DNA from: Telluria mixta
Lineage (GTDB): Bacteria; Pseudomonadota; Gammaproteobacteria; Burkholderiales; Burkholderiaceae_D
Assembly (NCBI RefSeq): GCF_029223865.1
Contig: NZ_CP119520.1
Location: forward strand, 3,596,001-3,660,000
Direction: 5' to 3'
DNA: 64,000 nt
The translations under genes were made by a program, and so were the position numbers. This document shows, piece by piece, positions 21,247 through 29,028 of this stretch (positions are counted from its first letter, which is position 1; the number at the start of each line of letters is the position of its first letter). The notes below the pieces were generated by a model. That model was not told where the DNA came from, searched no databases, and worked only from the letters and a program-made list of their open reading frames with translations.

Positions 21247-21591
21247 ATGCGTCTCATCACCCTTGCCCTGGCAGCCCTGCTGCTGCTGATCCAGTATCCC
21301 CTGTGGTTGGGGAAGGGCGGCTGGCTTACCGTGGCCGACCTGGAATCCCAGGTGGCGGCCTCCCGTGCCAAGACCGAACAGCTGAAAGCCCGCAATGCCA
21401 AGCTGGAATCGGAAGTGCGCGACCTGAAGGATGGCCTCGGCGCCGTCGAGGAACGCGCGCGCTACGAACTGGGCATGATCAAGTCGAACGAGATCTTCGT
21501 GCAGGTATTGCGCAAGGACGAGAAGCCGGCCGTCATGATGACGGAACCGCCGCCGCCACCGCCGCCGAAGGTCAAGAAGGGCACGCCATGA
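21247..21591 (+). CDS. ftsB: Cell division protein FtsB
   Basis: A 114-residue bitopic division protein. A single membrane helix lies near 3-20 ([19 protein letters not shown]), followed by a periplasmic coiled coil (about 27-70: [20 protein letters not shown]) and the conserved [20 protein letters not shown]. In the divisome it bridges FtsL and FtsQ. I chose the ATG at 21247 rather than 21190 because the helix then starts at once, as in other FtsB proteins. The C-terminus has seven consecutive prolines, which normally need EF-P for translation. The stop overlaps the next gene by ATGA. Position after eno is the usual one. Confidence 0.93.
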   Translation: MRLITLALAALLLLIQYPLWLGKGGWLTVADLESQVAASRAKTEQLKARNAKLESEVRDLKDGLGAVEERARYELGMIKSNEIFVQVLRKDEKPAVMMTEPPPPPPPKVKKGTP

Positions 21592-21866
21592 CCCCCACGG
21601 ATGCTTCCCCGCCGGCGCTCGATACGCTCGAGGCCGTCGCAGGCTATCTCGCCGCCGCGTTCGATGCCGGCGATCCCGAGACCATGACGGAGGCGCTGAA
21701 GCTCGTCGCGCGCTCCGCGGGCCTCACGCACCTGGCCGCCGCGGCCGGCCTGCAGCGCGACCTGCTCGCCGCCGCCATGAATCGCGGCGAGATGGGCCTC
21801 GACAGTCTGCTGGCGATCATGAAGGTCATCGACTTGCACCGTCCGGCCGACGGCGCGCCCAACTGA
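21588..21866 (+). CDS. Orphan antitoxin-like HTH protein
   Basis: A 92-residue protein with an N-terminal Pro/Ser-rich lead and then a compact helical domain: [40 protein letters not shown] and [14 protein letters not shown]. The pattern YLxxAxxxGDPxxxxxALxxxARxxGLxxLAxxxGLxR resembles the 'probable addiction module antidote' family (HigA-like XRE group). No toxin gene is adjacent on either side, and it overlaps ftsB by ATGA with AGAAGG upstream, so its translation is coupled to ftsB. It may be a former antitoxin or a small transcription factor. The DNA-binding role is inferred, not shown. Confidence 0.75.
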   Translation: MTPTDASPPALDTLEAVAGYLAAAFDAGDPETMTEALKLVARSAGLTHLAAAAGLQRDLLAAAMNRGEMGLDSLLAIMKVIDLHRPADGAPN

Positions 21867-21938
21867 TCAAACTTCTCGCGCCCGCCGGCGTTCGCTGCCG
21901 CTGACTGATTGCAGCCGCGCACGCCGACGGGCCGCCCG

Positions 21939-22349
21939 TCAGGCGCTGGCCCCGACGGCGGCCGGCGGCGCATAACCCGGCTCCAGCAGGCCGGGAATCG
22001 GTTCTCCTTCCATGACGACGATCTCGCCGATGCTCTCCGCGCGCGCGACGATGCGGTCGCCGTTCGCGATATGGCTGCCCACGAGGGCGATCGGCCGGTT
22101 CGCATACGTCGACGCATGCCCGGCACCCGACACGATCACGCTCTCGCTGCCGTCCGGATAGCGCACCCGGTCGCCGACGCAGGCGATGCGGTAATCGTCG
22201 GCAGGCTCGCCCCGCGACGCGAGCACGACTTCACCGCCGCGGCGGGTGCGCGAGCCGATCGTGGCGATGGGGTAGCGGGCGATGACTTTACTACGGGGCG
22301 CGGCTGTGTTGGCGTTGGACGCTGCATCATTGGCACGTACTGATTTCAT
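21939..22349 (-). CDS. PAAR-domain protein
   Basis: A 136-residue protein. The middle reads as a PAAR repeat fold: RIACVGDRVRYPDG, VIVSGAG and RPIALVGSHIANGDRI. These are the repeated short beta-strand and glycine motifs of the sharp tip that caps VgrG in type VI secretion. The first 35 residues are basic and unordered; the last 30 are Pro/Ala-rich. I chose the ATG at 22349 because GGAG lies 7 bases upstream, while the longer frame has no support. No VgrG, Hcp or effector gene is nearby, so it is an orphan PAAR that would have to serve a T6SS encoded elsewhere. Confidence 0.75.
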   Translation of the reverse strand: MKSVRANDAASNANTAAPRSKVIARYPIATIGSRTRRGGEVVLASRGEPADDYRIACVGDRVRYPDGSESVIVSGAGHASTYANRPIALVGSHIANGDRIVARAESIGEIVVMEGEPIPGLLEPGYAPPAAVGASA

Positions 22350-22599
22350 CCGGTTCTCCAAAAGTTTGCAAAACGGGACGCGAAAAGGCGACACATTCCC
22401 GGTGATAAGTGCACGGGTTCGTACACTGGAGGCCATTGAAACGTGTCGTTGATGTATGCCAATTGATGCAGCGCAAGTCGAACCGGCCGGACATCCGGAA
22501 TCAGGCAATTCCGACAGGGTTGGCGGTTGACTTCCGACCGGCAATAAAGACGATGCCGCATCGACCTGTAGCGACAGGTCGTCTGCGGCAAAAGCGGTG

Positions 22600-23088
22600 T
22601 CAGGCAGACTGGCCGTTCTCGAGGAAGGAACGCAGCATCCACGCATTTTTTTCGTGGATCTCCATGCGGTCGCTCAGCATGCCGGCGCTCGGCTGGTCAT
22701 TGGCCTCGTCGGCGATCTTGAACGCTTCGCGCACGGTGCGGATCAGCGCTTCCTGGCCATCGACCAGTTGGCGGATCATTTCCTGTGCGTTCGGCACACC
22801 GGCTTCTTCCTTGATGGACGACAGTTCCACGAAGCGGGCATAAGTACCCGGTGCGAAATGGCCCAGGGCGCGGATGCGTTCGGCGATATTGTCCAGCGCG
22901 TTCCACAGTTCCGTGTACTGTTCCATGAACATGATGTGCAGCGTCTGGAACATCGGACCCGTCACGTTCCAGTGGAAGTTATGGGTCTTCAGGTACAGCA
23001 TGTAGCTGTCGGCGAGGACGCGCGACAGGGCATTGGCAATGTTCGCGCGGTCTTCGGTGCTGATGCCGATATTGATGTTGCTGCTCAT
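22600..23088 (-). CDS. dps: Dps-family DNA-binding ferritin
   Basis: A 162-residue Dps-like miniferritin. The ferroxidase-site residues appear in THNFHWNVTGPMF and in the partner helix EQYTELWNALDNIAERI, and the four-helix bundle continues to the end IHEKNAWMLRSFLENG. It protects DNA and stores iron under oxidative and starvation stress. I chose the ATG at 23088, with AGGAG upstream, because the longer frame adds an unsupported leader. It is transcribed after hslO on the same strand, 111 bases apart. Both genes fit an oxidative-stress theme, but no OxyR site was recognised. Confidence 0.93.
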   Translation of the reverse strand: MSSNINIGISTEDRANIANALSRVLADSYMLYLKTHNFHWNVTGPMFQTLHIMFMEQYTELWNALDNIAERIRALGHFAPGTYARFVELSSIKEEAGVPNAQEMIRQLVDGQEALIRTVREAFKIADEANDQPSAGMLSDRMEIHEKNAWMLRSFLENGQSA

Positions 23089-23172
23089 GGTGCTCTCCTG
23101 TCTCAGTGTCATTGATGACAGCTTAGCAGGAACTATCAATAGCGGCAGTTTATATTCCCAATCAAAATGATA

Positions 23173-23193
23173 GGGGGCGTCAATGACGTCCCC
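23173..23193 (-). terminator. Possible hslO terminator stem-loop
   Basis: On the minus strand GGGGACGTC (23193-23185) can pair with GACGCCCCC (23181-23173), with one G-T pair, followed by TATCATTTTG. The stem is strong but the T-run is broken, so efficient termination is uncertain. It lies just after the hslO stop and before dps. Confidence 0.4.
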
Positions 23194-23199
23194 GCGCGA

Positions 23200-24156
23200 T
23201 CAGTGCTTCACGCTGGACGCGGGCGTCAAACCGTCGGCCGTCGTGTCGCTGGCGAACAATTGCGCGCAGTCGACGGCGTCGAAGCCGTAGTGCTTGCCGC
23301 AGAAGTCGCAGTTGATGCCCAGCTCACCCAGGTCGTGCAGGGCGGACTCGACTTCTTCCTTACCCAGCATCTTGAGCATGTTGCCGACTTTTTCGCGCGA
23401 GCACGAGCAGTGGAATTCCGGATGCAGCGGGTCGAACACGCGGATCGTCTCTTCCCAGAACAGGCGGCGGAGCAGCGTTTCCACGTCGGTCGTGAGCAGT
23501 TCTTCCTGCTTCAAGGTCTGGCCCAGCATGATGGCGCGGGTCCACGTCTCGAGGTCTTCTTCCTCGCTGGCCTGCTTGACCTGGCCTTCGACATTGGAAT
23601 TGCGCGGCAACTTTTGCAGCAGCAGGCCGCGTGCGACATGCTCGTCGGCCGCCAGCCACAGCTTGGTATCCATCTGTTCCGAGCGCAGCATGTAGTTCTC
23701 GATGACGGTCGCCATGTCTTCGCCGACGAGCGGTACGACGCCCTGGTACGGCTGCTGGCCCGGGACCTTGTCCTGCGGGTCGAGCGTGATCACGAAGCGG
23801 CCGCGGCCGTGCTGGTTCAGCAACTGGGCGACGGACGCGTCGTCCGGCACCTCGGCGCCTTCGCTCAGCTTGGCGGTGGCGCGCATGCGCAGGTTCGCGT
23901 CGCACTCGACGACGAGCAGCTTCACCAGGCCGTCGCCATGGATCTGCATGACGATCGAGCCGTTGAACTTGAGGTTGGCGGACAACAGCGCCGCCGCGGC
24001 GACCATTTCGCCCAGCAAGGCGCGCACCGCCTTCGGGTAGACGTGGCGCGACTGGATCTCGCGCCACGCATTGGAGATCTCGACGAGCTCGCCGCGCACG
24101 GCTGCGTTGTCGAAGATAAATTTCTGGAGGGTGTCCTTGCTGGTATCAGTCGTCAT
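23200..24156 (-). CDS. hslO: Hsp33 redox-regulated holdase chaperone
   Basis: A 318-residue Hsp33. The C-terminal zinc/redox switch has the two Cys pairs: CSC in HCSCSREKV near 242, and CDFCG about 30 residues later. Under oxidative stress these form disulfides, releasing zinc and activating holdase function. The N-terminal substrate domain includes RAAxxxL-type segments such as VRGELVEISNAW and MVAAAALLSANLKFNGSI. The start at 24156 follows the gamma-carbonic anhydrase stop by 3 bases, so the two form an operon. The ribosome binding site is weak. Confidence 0.95.
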   Translation of the reverse strand: MTTDTSKDTLQKFIFDNAAVRGELVEISNAWREIQSRHVYPKAVRALLGEMVAAAALLSANLKFNGSIVMQIHGDGLVKLLVVECDANLRMRATAKLSEGAEVPDDASVAQLLNQHGRGRFVITLDPQDKVPGQQPYQGVVPLVGEDMATVIENYMLRSEQMDTKLWLAADEHVARGLLLQKLPRNSNVEGQVKQASEEEDLETWTRAIMLGQTLKQEELLTTDVETLLRRLFWEETIRVFDPLHPEFHCSCSREKVGNMLKMLGKEEVESALHDLGELGINCDFCGKHYGFDAVDCAQLFASDTTADGLTPASSVKH

Positions 24157-24159
24157 TCT

Positions 24160-24684
24160 TTATCCGATTTTCTTGAGCTCCGCCTTGAAGCGTTTGCCGC
24201 GCTCGATATAGCTTTCGGCGCTGCGCTGCAGGCGGAGCAGGTCGTCTTCCGTAAGCGTGCGTACCACCTTGGCCGGGGCGCCCAGGATCAGCGAACCGTC
24301 CGGGAATTCCTTGCCTTCGGTGACCACAGCGCCGGCTCCCACGAGGCAGCCCTTGCCGATCTTCGCGCCGTTCAGCACCACGGCCTGGATGCCGATCAGC
24401 GCGCCGTCGCCGACAGTGCAGCCGTGCAGCATCGCCTGGTGGCCGACGGTGACGTTCTTGCCGAGCACGAGCGGAAAGCCCATGTCCGTGTGCATCACCG
24501 TGCCTTCCTGGACATTGCTGCCGGTGCCGATCGTGATGCGCTCGTTGTCGCCGCGGATCGTTACGCCGGACCATACCGAGGCATCCGCCTCGACCGTCAC
24601 TTTGCCGATCAGGTTGGCGGAATCGGCGATATAGGCCGAAGGATCGATCTCGGGCGCATCTTCGCCCAGCTGGTAAATCGCCAT
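24160..24684 (-). CDS. Gamma-carbonic anhydrase family protein (YrdA-like)
   Basis: A 174-residue left-handed beta-helix protein with hexapeptide repeats. The three metal-binding histidines of the gamma class are H65 (MHTD), H82 and H87 (GHQAMLHGC). R44, D46 (RGDN) and Q59 of the active site are also present. It may be a real carbonic anhydrase or a related metal-binding protein; YrdA homologues show little or no activity, so function is tentative. I chose the ATG at 24684 over a longer frame because the first repeat follows immediately. It is the first gene before hslO. Confidence 0.88.
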   Translation of the reverse strand: MAIYQLGEDAPEIDPSAYIADSANLIGKVTVEADASVWSGVTIRGDNERITIGTGSNVQEGTVMHTDMGFPLVLGKNVTVGHQAMLHGCTVGDGALIGIQAVVLNGAKIGKGCLVGAGAVVTEGKEFPDGSLILGAPAKVVRTLTEDDLLRLQRSAESYIERGKRFKAELKKIG

Positions 24685-24780
24685 GGAGTGCTCGCGGAAG
24701 GTTGAGATGCCGTATTTTACGCCGTTGCGCACTTAAGCGGCCCAGATGGGGCCGGCCAGCAGGATTACAAGCTTCGTGCT

Positions 24781-24786
24781 TATAAT
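24781..24786 (+). promoter_or_regulatory. -10 element upstream of the alpha/beta hydrolase
   Basis: A perfect TATAAT hexamer lies 42 bases before the start of the hydrolase gene. No good -35 hexamer sits at 16-18 bases upstream, so the assignment rests on the -10 alone. Confidence 0.45.
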
Positions 24787-24827
24787 GCGAACGGTCGTAC
24801 TTATTTAACTCCTGAACAGGAAATGCC

Positions 24828-25706
24828 ATGACACCGTCCCGCTCCGAATTCCTCACCATCCGCGGCCTGCGCACCCACGTCCGCCACTGGGGCCGCGAGG
24901 GCGCGCCCAAGCTGTTCATGGCACATGGCTGGATGGACATGTCGGCGTCGTTCCAGTTCGTCGTCGACGCGCTGGCCGGCGACTGGCACGTGATCGCCCA
25001 CGACTGGCGCGGCTTCGGCCTCACCGAGCGCTCCGGCAACGACACGTACTGGTTTCCCGACTACTTCGCCGACCTGGAAGCGATCCTCGACCATTATTCG
25101 CCCGGCGAGCCCGTGAACCTGCTGGGCCACAGCATGGGTGGCAACATCGTGAGCGTGTATGCGGGCGTGCGGCCGGAGCGCATTGCGAAGCTGATCAACC
25201 TGGAAGGTTTCGGGTTGCCTGCGACGCGCCCCGAACAGGCGCCCGGCCGCTACGCCAAGTGGCTCGACGAAGTGAAGGCGCCGCCCACCATGCGCGGCTA
25301 CGCCAGCCTGGACGAGGTGGCGACGCGCCTGCAGAAGACGAACCCGCGCCTGCCCGCCGCTCGCGCCGCCTTCCTCGCGCAGCACTGGGCCGCACGGAAT
25401 GCGCAAGGCGAATGGGAAATCCTGGGCGACCCGGCGCACAAGATGCCGGGGCCGCTGCTGTACCAGGTGGAAGAGGTGCTCGCGTGCTGGCGCCGCATCA
25501 CGGCGCCCGTGCTGTGGGTCGAGGCCGAGCACACGGACATGTGGCGCTGGATGGGTCCGAAGGAAGAGGCCCGCCACGAAGTCGACCGCCGGCTCGCGCA
25601 ACTGGCGAAGGTCACGCCGCGCATGATGCCGGACGCGGGCCACATGCTGCATCACGATCAACCGGAAGTGCTGGCGCGCATGATCGAGGAATTCCTGGCG
25701 GCGTGA
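24828..25706 (+). CDS. Alpha/beta hydrolase
   Basis: A 292-residue cytoplasmic hydrolase. The nucleophile elbow is GHSMGG with Ser at 102, the oxyanion strand is MAHGWMD, and the catalytic His is in DAGHMLHHD near 271. Acid residue candidates lie in VEAEHTDMW near 230. It belongs to the large esterase/epoxide-hydrolase/haloalkane-type group, so the substrate is unknown. AACAGGAAATGCC precedes the ATG. It is followed at a short distance by the PHP phosphatase, but the products have no evident link. Confidence 0.9.
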   Translation: MTPSRSEFLTIRGLRTHVRHWGREGAPKLFMAHGWMDMSASFQFVVDALAGDWHVIAHDWRGFGLTERSGNDTYWFPDYFADLEAILDHYSPGEPVNLLGHSMGGNIVSVYAGVRPERIAKLINLEGFGLPATRPEQAPGRYAKWLDEVKAPPTMRGYASLDEVATRLQKTNPRLPAARAAFLAQHWAARNAQGEWEILGDPAHKMPGPLLYQVEEVLACWRRITAPVLWVEAEHTDMWRWMGPKEEARHEVDRRLAQLAKVTPRMMPDAGHMLHHDQPEVLARMIEEFLAA

Positions 25707-25763
25707 TCGAACCCGAACCGCGTACAATGGTATTTCGAAAAGATACCTGTGCCCGGACCTGCC

Positions 25764-26594
25764 ATGAAAGTCGACCTCCACTGCCACTCCAACGTCTCCG
25801 ACGGCGTGCTCGCACCCGCCGCCGTGGCCGCGTATGCCCGCAAGGGCGGTGTCGACGCATGGGCGCTGACGGATCACGACGAGATCGGGGGCATCAAGGC
25901 CGCGCGCGCCAAGGCGCAGGAACTGGGCATGCGCTTCGTGCCGGGCGTGGAGATTTCCGTGACGTGGGCCGGCGAGACCATCCACGTCGTCGGTCTGCAG
26001 GTCGATGAAGACAATCCAACCCTCGTGCAAGGCCTGGCAGCCACGCGCCACGGGCGCGACGCGCGCGGGCGCGAGATCGCGGCGCAGCTCGACCAGGCCG
26101 GCATCCCGAATGCCTACGAAGGCGCGCTGAAATACGTCGGCAACCCGGACCTGCTGTCGCGCACCCACTTCGCGCGCTATCTGTGCGAGGTCGGCGCGTG
26201 TTCGACCACGTCGGAAGTGTTCCGCCGCTATCTCACGGAAGGCAAGCCGGGCTACGTGCCGCACCGCTGGGCCACGCTGGCCGACGCGATGGGCTGGATC
26301 CGCGCGGCCGGCGGCGTCCCCGTGATCGCGCACCCGGGCCGCTACCGCTTCGACGCGACGGCCGAGGGCGCGCTGTTCGACGAGTTCAAGCAGCTGGGCG
26401 GCAATGCGATCGAGGTCGTCACGGGCAGCCATACGCCGGACCAGTACGCGACGTATGCCGAGGTGGCGCGGCGCTACGGCTTCCTCGCGTCGCGCGGGAC
26501 GGATTTCCACGCGCCGGGGGAGTCGCGCGTCGAGTTCGACCAGTTGCCGCCATTGCCGAGTGGCGTCACGCCGGTTTGGCATGATTGGTTCTAA
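25764..26594 (+). CDS. PHP-domain phosphatase (RNase AM/YciV-like)
   Basis: A 276-residue PHP-domain hydrolase. Metal-binding motifs are DLHCHSNVSDG at the start, ALTDHDE, GVEIS, and the later HPGRYRF and RGTDFHAP. It matches the YciV/TrpH family, which removes 3'-phosphate from nucleoside 3',5'-bisphosphates and trims RNA 5' ends. I chose the ATG at 25764; an in-frame GTG 5 codons upstream is an alternative. It converges on nothing and is followed by a repeat element at 26612. Confidence 0.9.
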   Translation: MKVDLHCHSNVSDGVLAPAAVAAYARKGGVDAWALTDHDEIGGIKAARAKAQELGMRFVPGVEISVTWAGETIHVVGLQVDEDNPTLVQGLAATRHGRDARGREIAAQLDQAGIPNAYEGALKYVGNPDLLSRTHFARYLCEVGACSTTSEVFRRYLTEGKPGYVPHRWATLADAMGWIRAAGGVPVIAHPGRYRFDATAEGALFDEFKQLGGNAIEVVTGSHTPDQYATYAEVARRYGFLASRGTDFHAPGESRVEFDQLPPLPSGVTPVWHDWF

Positions 26595-26611
26595 CGCCCG
26601 CGGCCGATGAG

Positions 26612-26731
26612 CCGTCGTCCCCGCGAAGGCGGGGACCCATACTGAACTTCCGACGTCGCGATCGTCAGTGGTCCGCAAATTGATCGATTTCGGTAACTCA
26701 GTATGGGTTCCCGCTTCCGCGGGAACGACGG
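26612..26731. repeat. 120-bp inverted-repeat element (MITE-like/REP-like)
   Basis: Terminal inverted repeats of 34 bases (26612-26645 and 26698-26731) match at 30 of 34 positions. Each is itself a hairpin: GTCCCCGC/GCGGGGAC on the left and GTTCCCGC/GCGGGAAC on the right. Two of the four mismatches are compensatory within the stem, so the fold is kept. The motif CGTCGTTCCCGC...GCGGGAACCCATAC is familiar to me as a dispersed repeat in Burkholderiales. It fills the gap between the PHP gene and htpX. No transposase is present, so it would be mobilised in trans, if at all. Confidence 0.8.
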
Positions 26732-26804
26732 ATTGGGCTTGAAAAATCGTCATCCCACCCTTATCTTGTCGGACTGATATTGAACCCGGCCGGAGACCCG
26801 TCCC

Positions 26805-27704
26805 ATGAAGCGCATACTGCTGTTCCTCGCCACCAACCTCGCCGTCGTGCTCGTGCTGTCGATCGTGCTGAACGTCCTCGGCGTGGGCCGCCCCGTCGGC
26901 GGGCAGGGCATCAACGTCGGGGCGCTGCTCGTGTTCTCGCTCGTCGTGGGCTTCACGGGCTCCATCATTTCCCTGCTGATGAGCAAGCCGATGGCGAAGA
27001 TGTCCACCGGCGCGCGCGTCATCGAACAGCCGGGCAATGCCACCGAGGCGTGGCTGATGAGCACGGTGGGCAATCTCGCGCAGCGCGCGGGCATCGCCAT
27101 GCCGGAAGTGGCCGTGTACGACGGCGAACCGAATGCGTTCGCGACGGGTGCCTTTAAAAATTCCGCGCTGGTTGCCGTGTCGACGGGCTTGCTCGCCAAC
27201 ATGAACCGCGAGGAAGTCGAGGCCGTGCTGGGCCACGAGATCGCGCACGTGGCCAACGGCGACATGGTCACGCTCACCCTGATCCAGGGCGTGGTGAACA
27301 CGTTCGTCGTGTTCCTCGCGCGCGTGGTCGGCTTCTTCGTCGACAACCTCGTGTTCCGCCGCGGCAGCGACGAGCGCGGGCCGGGCTTCGGTTATGCGAT
27401 CACCGTGTTCGTGTGCGAGATCCTGTTCGGCATCGTCGCGTCGATCATCGTCGCGTGGTTCTCGCGCCAGCGCGAATTCCGCGCCGACGCCGGATCGGCC
27501 CAGTTGCTGGGCAGCCCGCTGCCGATGCAGCATGCGCTGGCGCGCCTGTCCGGCATGCACCCGGGCGCGCTGCCGCAGTCGATGGCCGCGTCGGGCATTT
27601 CCGGCCACGGCAGCGGCTGGGGCGCGCTGTTCGCGTCGCACCCGCCCATGGAAGAACGCATCGCCGCACTTCAGGCGCTGCGCCAGACGGGGCTGGCGCG
27701 ATGA
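26805..27704 (+). CDS. htpX: Membrane zinc protease HtpX
   Basis: A 299-residue M48B protease for quality control of membrane proteins. Membrane helices lie near 4-24, 38-58, about 160-180 and 195-220. The zinc motif HEIAH is at 144-148, with the third ligand in [10 protein letters not shown] near 226. The gene starts 73 bases after the repeat element and overlaps the next gene by ATGA. Heat-shock or CpxR control is usual elsewhere; no site was recognised here. Confidence 0.95.
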   Translation: MKRILLFLATNLAVVLVLSIVLNVLGVGRPVGGQGINVGALLVFSLVVGFTGSIISLLMSKPMAKMSTGARVIEQPGNATEAWLMSTVGNLAQRAGIAMPEVAVYDGEPNAFATGAFKNSALVAVSTGLLANMNREEVEAVLGHEIAHVANGDMVTLTLIQGVVNTFVVFLARVVGFFVDNLVFRRGSDERGPGFGYAITVFVCEILFGIVASIIVAWFSRQREFRADAGSAQLLGSPLPMQHALARLSGMHPGALPQSMAASGISGHGSGWGALFASHPPMEERIAALQALRQTGLAR

Positions 27705-28324
27705 CCCAATACTTCGAAGTTCACCCCCAGAATCCGCAGGCGCGCCTGATCCGCCAGGCCGCGCAGATCATCCAGGGCGGCGGCATCGTCGCCGCGCCGA
27801 CCGATTCCGCGTATGCGCTCGTGTGCCGCCTCGACGACAAGGCGGCCGTCGAAAAACTGCGGCGCATCCGCGGCGTCGACGAGAAGCATCATCTCACGCT
27901 GCTCGTGCGCGACCTGTCCGAGATCGCCACGTATGCGCGCGTCGACAACCGCCAGTACCGGCAACTGAAAGCCGTCACGCCGGGCCCGTACACGGTGATC
28001 CTGGAAGCGACGAAGGAAGTGCCGCGCAGGCTGTCGCACCCGTCGCGCAAGACGATCGGCATCCGCGTGCCGGAAAACACGATCCTGCTGGCGCTGCTGG
28101 AAGAGCTGGGCGAACCGCTGATCGGCACCACGTTGCAACTGCCGGGCGACGACAACATGCTGTCCGATCCGGACGAGGTGCGCGAGCGCCTCGACAGGCA
28201 GATCGAACTCGTGATCGACGGCGGTGCCGGCACGCTCGAACCCACCACCATCGTCGACCTCACGGGTCCCGACGCCGAGCTCGTACGCGAGGGCCGGGGC
28301 GATCCGGCCGCGTTCGGCCTGTAG
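27701..28324 (+). CDS. yciO: YciO/Sua5-family protein
   Basis: A 207-residue YrdC-like protein. [15 protein letters not shown] is the nucleotide/carbamoyl-phosphate binding entry, and [19 protein letters not shown] and [12 protein letters not shown] follow the family pattern. It is shorter than Sua5 (no C-terminal Sua5 domain) and resembles E. coli YciO more than the essential TsaC, so a role in tRNA t6A formation is possible but unproven. The start ATG at 27701 overlaps the htpX stop. Confidence 0.87.
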   Translation: MTQYFEVHPQNPQARLIRQAAQIIQGGGIVAAPTDSAYALVCRLDDKAAVEKLRRIRGVDEKHHLTLLVRDLSEIATYARVDNRQYRQLKAVTPGPYTVILEATKEVPRRLSHPSRKTIGIRVPENTILLALLEELGEPLIGTTLQLPGDDNMLSDPDEVRERLDRQIELVIDGGAGTLEPTTIVDLTGPDAELVREGRGDPAAFGL

Positions 28325-28367
28325 GCCGAGGCCGCCGCTCCCGCGCGCTCTGATAGAATCGCAGGTT

Positions 28368-29021
28368 ATGGATGAACTCATACGCAATCTGGCAGTATAT
28401 GCACTGCCTGTCCTCTTTGCGCTGACGATGCACGACGCCGCCCAGGCGTTCGTCGCGAAACGCTTCGGAGACAACACCGCACACGCCGCCGGGCGTACCA
28501 CTTTCAATCCGCTGGCTCACATCGATCCGATCGGCACCATCGTCATTCCGGTGGTGATGTACCTGACGGTGCACTTCGTGTTCGGCTACGCGAAACCGCT
28601 GCCGATCAACTACGGGCAGATGCGCAATCCGAAGCGCGACATGGCGTGGGTCGCCCTGGCCGGTCCGGGTGCGAACTTCCTGATGGCGCTGATCTGGCTC
28701 CTGCTGGGGATTTTCCTCGACTACTTCAGCGTGCAGGAGTCGTTCCCGCACCTCGTGGCGGACGCCGGCCTGAAGACGAACCTGTGGCTGATGGCGTTCA
28801 ACCTGTTGCCGATCCCGTCGATGGATGGCGGCCGCGTACTGTTCAGCCTGCTGCCGCACAAGGCCGCATTCCAGTTCGCGCGCCTGGAACCGTACGGTTT
28901 CATCATCCTGCTCGCGCTGATCTTCCTGCACGTGATCGAGCACTGGCTGTTCTGGGTGGGCGTGATCGCGAACCTGCTGCTGCACCTGATCGTCTATCCC
29001 CTGAATTTTCTCCTGACCTGA
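28368..29021 (+). CDS. M50-like membrane protein with degraded zinc motif
   Basis: A 217-residue multipass protein of the site-2 protease (M50B) group. Hydrophobic segments lie near 8-20, 55-75, 95-118, 135-150 and 170-200. The conserved second motif NLLPIPSMDGGRV is present (Asp at 153). However, where the family has HExxH, here residues 22-26 read HDAAQ. The catalytic Glu and the second His are both replaced, so zinc proteolysis is unlikely. ATG at 28368 is the first in the conserved part. It sits between yciO and trpS, as in related genomes. Confidence 0.85.
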   Translation: MDELIRNLAVYALPVLFALTMHDAAQAFVAKRFGDNTAHAAGRTTFNPLAHIDPIGTIVIPVVMYLTVHFVFGYAKPLPINYGQMRNPKRDMAWVALAGPGANFLMALIWLLLGIFLDYFSVQESFPHLVADAGLKTNLWLMAFNLLPIPSMDGGRVLFSLLPHKAAFQFARLEPYGFIILLALIFLHVIEHWLFWVGVIANLLLHLIVYPLNFLLT

Positions 29022-29028
29022 TACCGCC

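Noticed and set aside
24801..27641. Minus-strand 946-codon ORF spanning several plus-strand genes
   Set aside because: It crosses the alpha/beta hydrolase, PHP, repeat and htpX regions. The 'VPAFAGT' and 'PAEAGTH' stretches come from translating the 26612-26731 repeat.
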